Positions 17,994 to 26,168 of a stretch of 64,000 nucleotides of DNA are shown piece after piece. Each line of letters begins with the position of its first letter. Positions within the stretch are counted from its first letter, which is position 1. Source of the DNA: JABDMH01 sp965223165 (GTDB taxonomy: Bacteria > Bacteroidota > Bacteroidia > Chitinophagales > Saprospiraceae); the NCBI GenBank assembly GCA_965223165.1, contig CBDCVQ010000019.1, positions 992,001-1,056,000 of the forward strand, given 5' to 3'. The translations under genes were made by a program, and so were the position numbers. The notes under the pieces were generated by a model. It worked only from the letters and a program-made list of their open reading frames with translations, had not been told where the DNA came from and did no database searches.

Positions 17994-18121
17994 GATGCCT
18001 AAAGTGCCTATGAGTGAGCTAGAGTCAGTGCCGAGTGCGCTCGAGTTATGAGTGAGCTAGAGTTTGATACGAGCTTGCGACCGGAGGGAGTGTTTCCTGT
18101 TGCAACACATATTAGACACTC
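17994..18121 (+). repeat. Degenerate GAGT array with trailer, between MITE and SnoaL gene
   Basis: GAGTGAGCTAGAGT, GAGTGCGCTCGAGT and GAGTGAGCTAGAGT at 18011-18060 repeat the period of the array at 17570. The trailer GAGTTTGATACGAGC starts at 18060 and decays after about 40 bases. The phrase GATGCCTAAAGTGC preceding it recurs at 18748, so the repeats come as a composite unit. Confidence 0.6.
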
Positions 18122-18178
18122 ATTAGGAGCAAGATCATCGCACATCGACCAGTCACCCGGAATTCGAGCTCACACGCC

Positions 18179-18628
18179 TTACTGGGGCGGCTGCGGATTG
18201 CTGCTGTTCCAAATATCCTGGTGCATCTTCCACTCGCCCTTGACTTTTTTCCAGATTACGAGGTACTTGGCATTATCGACGACCTGATCCCCAGCAAGAA
18301 TTTCGACGACTCCCTCCTCGATGGCGGTTTTGCCATGGCCGGTCGCCGACACGGTGGTCAGCTTGGGGGTGATGCCCGCCGCCATCATGCCACCCCAGAA
18401 TGCCTTCAGGTTCTCTTTGCCCGTAACCACCGGACTATTTGGAGGCAGCAATCGGGCATCGTCGGTATAGATCGTGACAAATTGGTCTACGTCGCCCGCA
18501 TTAAAGAGGTTCATGAAGTTATCATTGGCCTCCTGGATGTCCGCTGACACATCTTTTTGAGCGGCAACAGTGAGAAAACTCATGCTGAGTAGGAGTACGG
18601 CTACGAAGTTGAGTATTTGACTTTTCAT
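18179..18628 (-). CDS. Secreted SnoaL/DUF4440-like (NTF2-fold) protein
   Basis: 149 aa with a signal peptide (ILNFVAVLLLSMSFLTVAAQ). The mature part reads IQEANDNFMNLFNAGDVDQFVTIYTDDARLLPPNSPVV, then GKENLKAFWGGMMAAG and VIWKKVKGEWKMHQDIWNS: the order of helices and strands in SnoaL-like/ketosteroid-isomerase folds. The final 'G-x-W-K-M-x-x-D-x-W-N-S' is the usual DUF4440 ending. Role unknown; some family members isomerise or bind small molecules in the periplasm. GAGT repeat arrays flank it on both sides, so it may have been carried or isolated by rearrangement. Confidence 0.7.
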   Translation of the reverse strand: MKSQILNFVAVLLLSMSFLTVAAQKDVSADIQEANDNFMNLFNAGDVDQFVTIYTDDARLLPPNSPVVTGKENLKAFWGGMMAAGITPKLTTVSATGHGKTAIEEGVVEILAGDQVVDNAKYLVIWKKVKGEWKMHQDIWNSSNPQPPQ

Positions 18629-18741
18629 TTGTGTGATTCTTTATGAATTATGTTTAATCCAGAAGATACATAATTGGAGTCAAAGACGGGTAGGCTGGCC
18701 TGTCCCGCATCAGGGCCGGACATATGCGAGAGCCAAGGCCT

Positions 18742-18850
18742 GACTAGCATGCCTAAAGTGCGGTTGAGTGACTAGAGTGGAGTTCCGAGTGATGTTGAGT
18801 GCTGAGTGATCTTGAGTGCTGAGTGAACTTGAGTTCCGAGTGAACTTGAG
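18742..18850 (+). repeat. Third GAGT-periodic array
   Basis: From CTAGCATGCCTAAAGTGC (18746) through GAGTtccGAGTgatgtt, GAGTgctGAGTgatctt and GAGTgctGAGTgaactt this has the same 7/10 spacing as the first array, with about five units. It runs into the tandem duplication that starts at 18838. Confidence 0.75.
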
Positions 18851-19127
18851 TTTGATACGAGCTCGCGGCGGGGGAGGCTCATTGCTCGCGATTGTGGCCA
18901 TTTGGTAGAGTGAGTTCTGAGTGCGCTCGAGTTATTAGGCACCTAGAGTTAGTTCCGAGTGCGCTTGGGTTATGAGTGAACTAGAGTTTGATACGAGCTC
19001 GCGGCGGGGGGAGGCTGATTGCTCGCGATTGTGGCCATTTGGTAGAGTGAGTTCTGAGTGCGCTCGAGCTATTAGTCACCTAGAGTTAGTTCCGAGTGTG
19101 CTTGAGTTATGAGTGAACTAGAGTTTG
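18838..19127 (+). repeat. Tandem duplication of a 136-137-bp composite repeat
   Basis: Two head-to-tail copies (18838-18973 and 18974-19110) begin GAGTGAACT.GAGTTTGATACG, share GCTCGCGGCGGGGG, ATTGCTCGCGATTGTGGCC and ATTTGGTAGAGTGAGTTC, and differ at only a few positions including one extra G in the second. A third start (GAGTGAACTAGAGTTTGG) follows at 19111 and breaks off inside the sulfatase remnant. The unit equals one GAGT block plus the trailer. Confidence 0.8.
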
Positions 19128-19339
19128 GTCGCGATCAAGAGAAAACATACCACGAAAAGCGTGATCCTCAGCAATTTGAGAAAAGTCGATCTGCGTAGAA
19201 GAATCAAAGGCAGAAGGACCATCAGCAAGTAGACCGGCAGCCATCCAGATGGGGTATGCACCAACGGATGTCCATAGCATCCCAGATCCGGAGAGAAGTC
19301 CTCTGCGAGAATCCATAGGATATTAGGGGCCCACTTCAC
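19118..19339 (-). pseudogene. Sulfatase N-terminal remnant joined to a transmembrane tail
   Basis: A 73-codon frame beginning with GTG at 19339. Residues 1-31 (KWAPNILWILAEDFSPDLG, then CYGHPLVHTP) match the start of a type I sulfatase after its signal peptide: PNIL for the first strand, D-x-S for metal binding, and YG/HTP before the catalytic Cys/Ser loop. Directly afterwards the reading becomes purely hydrophobic (VYLLMVLLPLILL, ITLFVVCFLLIATKL) and stops at the GAGT repeat. So the active-site C/S-x-P-x-R and the rest of the enzyme are missing. Most likely a deletion fusing two gene ends; not functional as a sulfatase. Confidence 0.6.
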
Positions 19340-19420
19340 TCGCCGGCTTTAAACAACTAGTGGTCAGACCCGCAAAGGTCAGCGCACTCATGAAGAAATG
19401 TATCCCCCTAGTCATGATCT

Positions 19421-20530
19421 TCATCTTTTTTCTTGCTCAATAAATGCCTGCACCAAATAATTATAGCTGTATTGGCTGCTGGCCACTTTTTGCAGTTTCG
19501 ACATAAGCGTTGGCGTGAGACCGTCTTTCCTGTTGGATAAGGTGGACAAGAACCCTTTCAACTGTTGCTTCGTCATGTCCTCTACGTGCATGGACAAGTG
19601 TTCAAATGCAACCGGATGGGCGAGGTCCAGATTTTTGACCAGGAGCGTTTTTGAGTTCGTGTCGCCTACCCCAAAGAAATGGTAGAGATCAGCTGCATGA
19701 CGTTGATCCGTCCAAACCTCTGCCGGCAACTTTTTTAGGATATAGGATCTAACCAGGGGACGAGCCTCCCGCAATATCCCAAGTACCGAAGAAAACTCCT
19801 TAGTCATGGTTTGACCACTCATTTGCTTGATCGCATAATATTGGTAATCCTCATAGCCGGAATGCAGGAAGTACTGCTCCATGACCGGGCTGTACTGCTC
19901 ATCAAGAAGGCGCCTGATACTTGTAACTACTTCTCCATTGACCAGATGCCATAGCGTATAGCATGAAAACAGTCCACCGGCTACCACGCTTTCTCTGATC
20001 TCACGCCGCGTGGCTCCCGAAATAGCGTCCACTTTTTGCCCCTTGTACTCGATCTGCTTGTCCGGCACCGCATTTGGATCGAAGAGATCCGTTAGTTTCC
20101 TCCGTTCCAATATGGAATGTTTGTCTAATAATAGACGATGCAATTTCTCGTAGTCTACCGGCTCGAACAAATCATGATCATACTTCGTCAATAGCTGTTC
20201 CTGGTAGACACCGAAACCGGTATAGTTTCCTAATAAATTCCAGTATACTTCGATATACAAAGGCTTGCACAGACTATCGATACAGACGGGTGTTTGGATA
20301 TTGGCATAGTAAAAGAGCGGACGCTCTTCCTCACCATACATCAGGTAGAGCTGATGGTCCATGCTGGTGTCCTTGCCGTAAAATGTGGCGATGGGCTTAG
20401 ACTCGACCATTTGCTCATATTCGGTAGGCATGCCAAAAAACATCGGTCGATTTTCCGGCAATTGGCTGGCGGAAGAAACCATGCTAACCAAGCCCCAAAA
20501 CGCTGTCTGGTAGATTAGTTTCAAGATCAA
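19421..20530 (-). CDS. Exported protein with FMN-binding-type DAISGAT motif
   Basis: 369 aa; the start is TTG at 20530, since an in-frame stop lies just upstream, and a signal peptide follows (YQTAFWGLVSMVSSASQ). Residues around 175-190 read KVDAISGATRREI, matching D-x-[IV]-S-G-A-T of FMN-binding domains, where the T/S takes covalent FMN by ApbE. The remainder (ARPLVRSYILKKLPAEVW and the helical C-terminus with repeated LLVKNLDLAHPVAFEHL) looks like HEAT-like repeats. Context: it is 36 bases after two FAD oxidoreductase genes, which would fit a periplasmic electron-transfer partner. The motif alone is the evidence; other flavin-domain landmarks are weak. Confidence 0.5.
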   Translation of the reverse strand: MILKLIYQTAFWGLVSMVSSASQLPENRPMFFGMPTEYEQMVESKPIATFYGKDTSMDHQLYLMYGEEERPLFYYANIQTPVCIDSLCKPLYIEVYWNLLGNYTGFGVYQEQLLTKYDHDLFEPVDYEKLHRLLLDKHSILERRKLTDLFDPNAVPDKQIEYKGQKVDAISGATRREIRESVVAGGLFSCYTLWHLVNGEVVTSIRRLLDEQYSPVMEQYFLHSGYEDYQYYAIKQMSGQTMTKEFSSVLGILREARPLVRSYILKKLPAEVWTDQRHAADLYHFFGVGDTNSKTLLVKNLDLAHPVAFEHLSMHVEDMTKQQLKGFLSTLSNRKDGLTPTLMSKLQKVASSQYSYNYLVQAFIEQEKR

Positions 20531-20565
20531 ATCATCAAAACCGACACGAAAGGCCGGCGCTGTTC

Positions 20566-22389
20566 CTAATTTTTAAGTCCCTTTTGCACATAGATCAAGT
20601 CCCAATATTCCTTCAGGTATTTTTCGTAAATCTCCCTCGGTTTAGCGTCATATTCATGGCAGAGGACTGCGGCCAAGCCAACCGCAGCACCCATCTGGCC
20701 AGTAGTCCGCATCACCCGAGGTCCTCCCAATCCGATGTGTGAGGTGCTAAAGCATCGACCGGCCATAAATAGATTGCCAATATTTCGTGAGTACAGACTT
20801 CGATAGGGTACGTGATATCTCCCTGTCCGATAAAAAAGGGCTTCAGATAGAAAATCCGGCAGGTTTTCATCCTGGAGATTCCGCTGATAGTGCACATCGA
20901 CCGCCCGGATCTCCGCCACCACCGAATCAGCAAACCCCGGATTCTCTACGACATCATTGAGGGTGAAGACATGATCACCGACCAACCGTCTGGACTCACG
21001 TTTTCCAAGCAAATAAGAGACCCAACGTAATTTGAAATTGTCGTTTGCCGGATCCTGTTTGGCGTTGCTGAAGGAACCAAAGATGGCCCGGAGCATATGA
21101 TCTCTAATCTCTTCCCCATCGTGAATTTGGTGCAGGTCATCGCGTGAAAATTCCCAATACCATTCGCCCGCTGTGGCAACGTGATCTTTGGCCACGCTCA
21201 CTGCCCAGGGTACCTCGGGAAAATCAACCGGATGATCCACCGTGTCGGTCAACCATAAGATCGATGATCCCATCACAAAATTGTCTTCAATTTCAGGGCT
21301 CCATAGCTCGCCCCATTTTTCCCAATGCTCGCCATATTTGTAGACGCTTTCTCGTCCGTACGAATATTCGGCGCCCGCCCAGTAGCCGATCCAACCATCA
21401 CCGGTGGCATCGACAAATAGCGGAGCAATAAATCGCTTCCGGTCGCCGGTCGAGGTGTGGCGGGCGTCTACGTACTGAATTATATTTTGCTCCGAAACCG
21501 CATCATAGGCCCTCCAATTTAAATGCAGATCAATATTGGCATACTTCTTTACGTTGGCACCCCTTTTCTGCTGATCCAAGATGGCCTCCGGAGATCCATT
21601 GGGATAATGCTCTGTGTCAATCATTTTCAAGATCCGCTCATAGTGACCGTAGATACCCAGGGTGTGCACCCTGATCTCACTGCTGGCGTTGCCTCCCAGT
21701 ACCGGGCGGTCGTGAATCAAGGCTACCTTTAGGCCCTGCTCGGCTGCAGCTATGCTCGCCGCACATCCTGCCAATCCACCTCCCGTCACCACTAAATCAT
21801 AATGGCGAACCTCGTCGGGTACCGTTGGCTCTTTGAGTTTCTCTCTACGGAAACGGGCCAGGTCTTTGTCGCCCGAGGGCGGTGCAATATTTTGCCGACT
21901 TAAATAGACTGCATCACAACGACCATTAAAGCCCGACAAATCCCTGAGCTGGAGCTGAACTGGTGCAGCCGGGAGATCTGTGACGCCTGCCAATTCCCAG
22001 GACCATTCCGGCGATCGACCCAGCGGATCTTCAAAAACCTTACCGTTGACAGCCAACTTAAATTGGCCAGGAGGATCCCAAGGTCCGGGAGCCCAATCTC
22101 TCGTACGCACCCAGACGTGGTAGACACCGGCCTGGGTGACGTCGACCTCGGTAGTGGCATGCTTGACAGGTGTGCCCATGCCGTGCGCCATCAGATAAGG
22201 CGAGCCCATCTGCTGCACAAACTGGGGGTCGACCACCCATCCGCCCGGATCCACAAAACTCTCGGCCTCAATCAGAAAGTCTTCTTGACTCCAGGCAGCC
22301 ACGGCCAGAATAGTGCCAAAGACCATCAATCCCATGCGACGGATCGCCTGCATTTTGGCCTTTAACCTCGTATAGCGGTTTGCATTCAT
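20566..22389 (-). CDS. Secreted FAD-dependent oxidoreductase with N-terminal carbohydrate-binding-like module
   Basis: 607 aa from the ATG at 22389, which overlaps the upstream gene's stop (ATGA) and has AGAGGAAA before it. Signal-like hydrophobic stretch: MGLMVFGTILAVAAWS. Residues about 35-165 form a beta-sandwich (FLIEAESFVDPGGWVVD, then VYHVWVRTRDWAPGPW), a module common before such enzymes in sugar-degrading bacteria. Then HYDLVVTGGGLAGCAASIAA is the dinucleotide-binding GxGxxG region, and VLGGNASSEIRVHTLG is the family (FAD_oxidored, PF12831) signature. The C-terminus keeps NLFMAGRCFSTSHIG and GAAVGLAAVL. Probably oxidises a sugar or glycoside in the periplasm; substrate unknown. Paralogue of the next gene. 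Confidence 0.8.
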   Translation of the reverse strand: MNANRYTRLKAKMQAIRRMGLMVFGTILAVAAWSQEDFLIEAESFVDPGGWVVDPQFVQQMGSPYLMAHGMGTPVKHATTEVDVTQAGVYHVWVRTRDWAPGPWDPPGQFKLAVNGKVFEDPLGRSPEWSWELAGVTDLPAAPVQLQLRDLSGFNGRCDAVYLSRQNIAPPSGDKDLARFRREKLKEPTVPDEVRHYDLVVTGGGLAGCAASIAAAEQGLKVALIHDRPVLGGNASSEIRVHTLGIYGHYERILKMIDTEHYPNGSPEAILDQQKRGANVKKYANIDLHLNWRAYDAVSEQNIIQYVDARHTSTGDRKRFIAPLFVDATGDGWIGYWAGAEYSYGRESVYKYGEHWEKWGELWSPEIEDNFVMGSSILWLTDTVDHPVDFPEVPWAVSVAKDHVATAGEWYWEFSRDDLHQIHDGEEIRDHMLRAIFGSFSNAKQDPANDNFKLRWVSYLLGKRESRRLVGDHVFTLNDVVENPGFADSVVAEIRAVDVHYQRNLQDENLPDFLSEALFYRTGRYHVPYRSLYSRNIGNLFMAGRCFSTSHIGLGGPRVMRTTGQMGAAVGLAAVLCHEYDAKPREIYEKYLKEYWDLIYVQKGLKN

Positions 22390-24641
22390 TTTCCTCTGAT
22401 TTTTTTCCCGCCAGAAAAACACAGCACTTCAAATAAACTAATAGGTACGTTGGGGTTCCTGCGCTTGAGTCGCAGCTGCAAATGCTGAGTTTCGATCGGT
22501 GCGTCCAATTTTAAGCGATTAATGGTCTGATGATTGTCGTTAACCTCCGAGAGGACGGTCGTTCCACAATTAACAATGGAATATTGCTCGACACAATGGG
22601 GCATAATATTTTCGGCATGTCCCAGCAGAGTCGACTCCATGGGGTGATCATAATCGGTATCAAAGAATAATACGATTTCATCCACCACTTGTATCTCCGA
22701 CCAGAATATTTCAACCGTACATGTCGCCTGATCCAGTCCTGCTACAAAGGCATTGGGCCGGCTATTGGGCCGCATGAACCCATTTCCCAAATTGTCCGTC
22801 CCGAAGCAATCGAGGGGTGGTGATATTTTCATGGCGATATTTCTTCCTTCCGGCCGACGTCGCGGCGTCCAGAACTCGAAGGACTCTACACCGATGCCCT
22901 CGGGTGGATCTTGTTTTCCAAAATTGGACACCGCTTTGTTGAATTTATTAAATACCGAGACGATGCCGGTAATCAGACATTCACTCGAACGCACCGACAC
23001 GAACTCATTGGCGCGAAGACACAATAATCCGTACTGATCCTGCTTGAGCATAGCGTCAAACGATACTTCGATGGTTTGAGATCCGGCTTCCAGCGCGACC
23101 TCGCGCTGACCCAATAGGACATCGGGTGTGTAATTGTGTTGCTTTTCACTGGTCCGCCACTCGATGATCAGCGTCGTCGCTCGCTCCGCCTTCACCTCCA
23201 ATTCAAATGCGTATCTGGTATCCGCCCGCAAGGGCAGCAACTGACCAGCTGAATATTCCAGCGACATCCACGGTCCGTCAAATGGAATTTTGTGGAGCTC
23301 TAGTGCTTCACACTCGAGGTGCGCGCTGCGAATGAGGTTTTCACCGTCGGTGTAAGGAAATAATGGGATGCTTTGCCCAGCCCGGTTGAGTGCCTGTTGA
23401 AGCAGACCGATTCGCGCGGGGTCTGCCAGGTCGCGTGGTTTCCAACCATTTCTGGCTGCCAATGCAGCAGCCATTCCCACAGCTTGACCTCCATGGGCGG
23501 AAGTAGCCATGACTCGGGTGGAAGCGAAAGCAACATGGGATGCACTAATAATTCGACCGGCAAGAAACAGATTATTAATGTCCTTGCTGTAATAACACCG
23601 ATAGGGTATTTGGTAGACCCCTTTGGCATGCCACTGATTGCATGGCCGTTTGTCACTAAAGACCCCATCCGCCGGATGTAGGTCTATCGACCATCCTCCA
23701 AATGCCACCGCATCGTAGTGTTCGCGCTGCTCGACGACATCCTGTTGAATTATCATGTAGTCTCCGATAAAGCGGCGGCTTTCGCGCTTGCCTGGGATCA
23801 TTCCCACCCACTCAAGGGTGAGATTTGCGGCCTCCGGAAATTCACCACTGTTTTTGACGTGATCCCAAATACCGTAAACGACTTGCCAGAGTTGCCATTT
23901 GATCTCTTCCGTCTGATGCACGGTATCCAAGCGACCGCCATACTCCACCCACCACAATCGACATCCGTCGTCCTGCAGTTGGTAGTTGCGCCATCGGGCC
24001 AATTTATTAACGTCTTTAAGGGCGTACGAGGGGGCAACAAAATTGACAGGTTGTCCCACATCTTTCGTGTGGAAATAAAGGGAGTGGCCTAGAAGCTCGC
24101 CATAATCCTCGACATCGGGAGCGAATAATTCCCCAAATTCTTCCACCTTTTCGGCTCCCATTCGAAAGGATGCTCCCGACAAAAAGCCCACAATGCCATC
24201 TCCTGACGAATCGCAAAATATGGGTGCCTCAAGCACATACCTGGTGGAGTTTTGGCTGCAAAAGCCAATCACACTTTTAACCTCCCGGTCTCCCTTCTTT
24301 ACCACCTCGTACACCGACGTATTGAGAAGTAAGGTTATGTTTTTCTCCTCTGAGATTTTACCTAACAAAATCGTGTCAAAAATCACCGGATTCCCTTCCG
24401 GATTTCGGTACGTGTTTTCTACGAGAATTTCATCAATCACGCCACCTTCACGTGCCCACCGGTTGTTATTACCCATGTGAGACGTGGCCCCCAGAATCCA
24501 TAGCCGCACCTCACTGGATGCGTTACCGCCAAGCACCGGCCGGTCCTGCACCAAGATCACCTTAATGCCTGCGCGCGCTGCCGTCAGCGAACAACACACC
24601 CCTGCCATGCCACCGCCGACCACAACCAGATCGGCAGACAT
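22386..24641 (-). CDS. FAD-dependent oxidoreductase (FAD_oxidored family), with C-terminal beta module
   Basis: 751 aa from the ATG at 24641, preceded by a strong AAGGAGGTG; an upstream ATG at 24689 is weaker. ADLVVVGGGMAGVCCSLTAA is the FAD site, and VLGGNASSEVRLWILGATS is the PF12831 signature, the same as in the downstream paralogue. No signal peptide, so cytosolic in contrast to its neighbour. IPYRCYYSKDINNLFLAGRI closes the FAD domain near residue 400. Residues 430-750 are beta-rich modules (TTLIIEWRTSEKQ, VEIFWSEIQVVDEIVLFFD) like a discoidin/galactose-binding fold. First gene of a three-gene operon (coupled by ATGA). Likely sugar or uronate oxidation. Confidence 0.8.
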   Translation of the reverse strand: MSADLVVVGGGMAGVCCSLTAARAGIKVILVQDRPVLGGNASSEVRLWILGATSHMGNNNRWAREGGVIDEILVENTYRNPEGNPVIFDTILLGKISEEKNITLLLNTSVYEVVKKGDREVKSVIGFCSQNSTRYVLEAPIFCDSSGDGIVGFLSGASFRMGAEKVEEFGELFAPDVEDYGELLGHSLYFHTKDVGQPVNFVAPSYALKDVNKLARWRNYQLQDDGCRLWWVEYGGRLDTVHQTEEIKWQLWQVVYGIWDHVKNSGEFPEAANLTLEWVGMIPGKRESRRFIGDYMIIQQDVVEQREHYDAVAFGGWSIDLHPADGVFSDKRPCNQWHAKGVYQIPYRCYYSKDINNLFLAGRIISASHVAFASTRVMATSAHGGQAVGMAAALAARNGWKPRDLADPARIGLLQQALNRAGQSIPLFPYTDGENLIRSAHLECEALELHKIPFDGPWMSLEYSAGQLLPLRADTRYAFELEVKAERATTLIIEWRTSEKQHNYTPDVLLGQREVALEAGSQTIEVSFDAMLKQDQYGLLCLRANEFVSVRSSECLITGIVSVFNKFNKAVSNFGKQDPPEGIGVESFEFWTPRRRPEGRNIAMKISPPLDCFGTDNLGNGFMRPNSRPNAFVAGLDQATCTVEIFWSEIQVVDEIVLFFDTDYDHPMESTLLGHAENIMPHCVEQYSIVNCGTTVLSEVNDNHQTINRLKLDAPIETQHLQLRLKRRNPNVPISLFEVLCFSGGKKIRGK

Positions 24642-24784
24642 GCGCACCTCCTTCGGTTGACGCGACTTCGTATATCCCTCCTTAATCATTCTTTCGGTTC
24701 ATATTTTCTTCTGAAAATCATTCTATCACCATTTCTCTTTTTCTTTTGCTCAAGTGCCAGCAGGGCTATGATCGCTCGGCTCCA

Positions 24785-25269
24785 TCATGCGGCCGCTTTG
24801 GCCTGCAGGCGTAACCTGGGATGTATGTACAGCGATAGTAGTAGTACGATACTGCCCATGGCTACTACCAGCACCTTTGCCTCGCTCGCAAACAGGCCTA
24901 ACACCCAGATCATGACGTCCACGATGGCTAGTAGAGCTTCGCATTAAATTTTGGTAGCTAATTCTAATGCGATACTCTACTAGGGTGGTAGCCAGCACTT
25001 TCAATCCAAAAATATTCTGCACCCCAGATGAGTGATCCCCTTCAATCGAGGCCATCCGCGGTCGACTGACAAATGCCAGATAGTCTGCCCTTAGCTGATC
25101 CTTGTATCTCGCATACCACTCGTAGCCTGCCAGCATGGCAAAGAGAATCAAGGCACCAGCCAACATCTCTTGGCCCCGCGAGAAACCGAAGTCGAAGAGC
25201 CAGGGCGATATGAATTTAAAGAAAAGGTTGATGCCCAGGCCCCAAAGGGTACACGCCAATAGGCCCAAA
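24785..25269 (-). pseudogene. Remnant of a multi-span membrane protein, split by a MITE
   Basis: Reading leftwards, LGLLACTLWGLGINLFFKF, then SRGQEMLAGALILFAMLAGY and ADYLAFVSRPR to VQNIFGLKVLATTL is one frame. After the 52-base insertion the frame is shifted. If the insertion is removed it continues AIVDVMIWVLGLFASEAKV, then LVVAMGSIVLLLSLYIHPR and ends QAKAAA-stop at 24785. Four hydrophobic segments are visible. No start codon is obvious at the upper end because the frame runs into the acetyltransferase remnant. Family not recognised. Confidence 0.6.
24928..24983. mobile_element. 56-bp MITE (deletion derivative) with CTAG target duplication
   Basis: CTAGTAGAGCTTCGCATTA at the left and TAATGCGATACTCTACTAG at the right are near-perfect inverted ends, the same as in the 166-bp elements. 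Its inside is only ATTTTGGTAGCTAATTC, so it looks like a 166-bp copy deleted between two TAATG microhomologies. Removing one CTAG plus the insert (52 bp) puts the split membrane gene back into frame. This shows that it is a real insertion with a 4-bp duplication. Confidence 0.9.
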
Positions 25270-25560
25270 TTATGTGGAATCAAATGCCTTAGCAATGGTT
25301 GCCATGGGCAGAAACATCCGGTTACTATCAAGCAATGCGATAAATCCGTACTTCTCGTAAAACGCAATTGCCTCGGCGTCAATCGGATCTACCACCACTG
25401 CCATGGACGCGACTGAGTCGGAGGAAGCCATTAGACTTCGTCGCACAGCATCCACCAAAAGAATTTTGCCAAGGCCTTTCTTGCGACGCAGCGTGAAATG
25501 GGGTGCTCTCGCCCATGCTGGTCGAGACAGGCGCAAAACCTGCAGGGTCCAATGTCCAAT
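25270..25560 (-). pseudogene. C-terminal remnant of a TacT-like GNAT acetyltransferase toxin
   Basis: The frame TLRRKKGLGKILLVDAVRRS, then SVASMAVVVDPIDAEAIAFY, EKYGF and RMFLPMATIAKAF ends at TAA 25270. GLGKILL is the acetyl-CoA pyrophosphate loop, VVDPIDAEAIAFYEKYGF is motif B, and the 'FLPMATI' ending is diagnostic for TacT/DUF1778-partnered toxins. The N-terminal half is missing: upstream the frame runs into the ParD operator, and another frame around 25540 (YWTLDPAG) resembles the TacT 'YYTLSPA' strand, suggesting a frameshift too. No DUF1778 antitoxin remains. Inactivated at the junction with the ParDE/integrase block. Confidence 0.65.
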
Positions 25561-25609
25561 ATTGACAAATATGGACATAGGTGTTATCTTTATGTGGTAA
25601 AAGAGGAGG
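25553..25609 (+). promoter_or_regulatory. parDE promoter, operator palindrome and Shine-Dalgarno
   Basis: TTGACA (25562-25567) and TATCTT (25585-25590) are 17 bases apart. An inverted repeat TGTCCA...TGGACA (25553-25577) covers the -35, well placed for ParD autorepression. AGGAGG at 25604-25609 precedes the ATG at 25616 by 6 bases. This consensus strength is unlike the Bacteroidota genes around. Confidence 0.75.
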
Positions 25610-25615
25610 ATCACC

Positions 25616-25852
25616 ATGAATATCAGCTTCACGGAAAAGCAGCAAAAGTATATTGCTTCGCAACTGGAGTCCGGGGACTTCAAAAACGCCAGCGAGGTCG
25701 TGCGGGATGCACTCCGGCTTCATGAGGTCTACAGGCACCGGATCATAGAGGATTTGCGCGCCGAAATAGCCAAAGGCTGGGAGGGAGAGGCAAGTTCCAG
25801 AACGCCCTCGCAAATCGCCCGCGCGAAGCAAGACGCACTCCGCGGAGAATAG
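25616..25852 (+). CDS. parD: ParD-like antitoxin (CopG/RHH)
   Basis: 78 aa. MNISFTEKQQKYIASQLESG is the beta strand and first helix of a ribbon-helix-helix protein, then FKNASEVVRDALRLHE is the family core. The C-terminal half (IIEDLRAEIAKGWEGEASSR) is the flexible toxin-binding tail. Length and order are normal. It is followed 9 bases later by parE. By analogy it neutralises ParE and represses its own operator at 25553-25577. Codon choice and the strong SD look proteobacterial, hinting at transfer. Confidence 0.85.
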   Translation: MNISFTEKQQKYIASQLESGDFKNASEVVRDALRLHEVYRHRIIEDLRAEIAKGWEGEASSRTPSQIARAKQDALRGE

Positions 25853-25861
25853 GCGTTCGGT

Positions 25862-26155
25862 ATGCGCTATGAGCTCTCGCTGGAGGCCGACCGGGACCTT
25901 GAAGATATTTTCGATCATACATACGGTGAGCTTGGTGTGGCGCAGGCCGCACAATACGTGTCCTCCTTCGACGATGTTCTTGAGGCTCTGGCCGCCAATC
26001 CCCATATGGGACGGACACGGGACGAAGTTCGCGCCGGGCTGAGAAGTGTTGTCAAAGAGCACCATGTGGTGTTTTACAGACTGCTCGATGACCGGATTCG
26101 GATTGTCAGGATTTTGCACGGATCAAGAGACCTGCCGCGTTATTTCTCGGCATAG
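25862..26155 (+). CDS. parE: ParE-like toxin (RelE/ParE superfamily)
   Basis: 97 aa. YELSLEADRDLEDIFDHTYG is the first strand plus helix of ParE, followed by QYVSSFDDVLEALAANPHMG, then GLRSVVKEHHVVFYRLLDDR and IRIVRILHGSRD, the central sheet with the expected C-terminal strand. ParE family members poison DNA gyrase; some RelE relatives cut mRNA. The HGSRD ending favours ParE. It follows parD with a 9-base gap and converges on the integrase gene; GCGGAG at 26162-26167 and CTCCGC at 26177-26182 make a small hairpin between the two ends. It probably stabilises the integrated element. Confidence 0.85.
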   Translation: MRYELSLEADRDLEDIFDHTYGELGVAQAAQYVSSFDDVLEALAANPHMGRTRDEVRAGLRSVVKEHHVVFYRLLDDRIRIVRILHGSRDLPRYFSA

Positions 26156-26168
26156 AGTGCTGCGGAGG

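Noticed and set aside
17570..19127. CRISPR array
   Set aside because: Repeats have no unique spacers and no cas genes are near. The period is 17 bp with a trailer, not 60-70 bp units.
25379..26119. Long minus-strand frame opposite parDE
   Set aside because: It is the complement of parD and parE; the plus-strand genes have SD and family matches.
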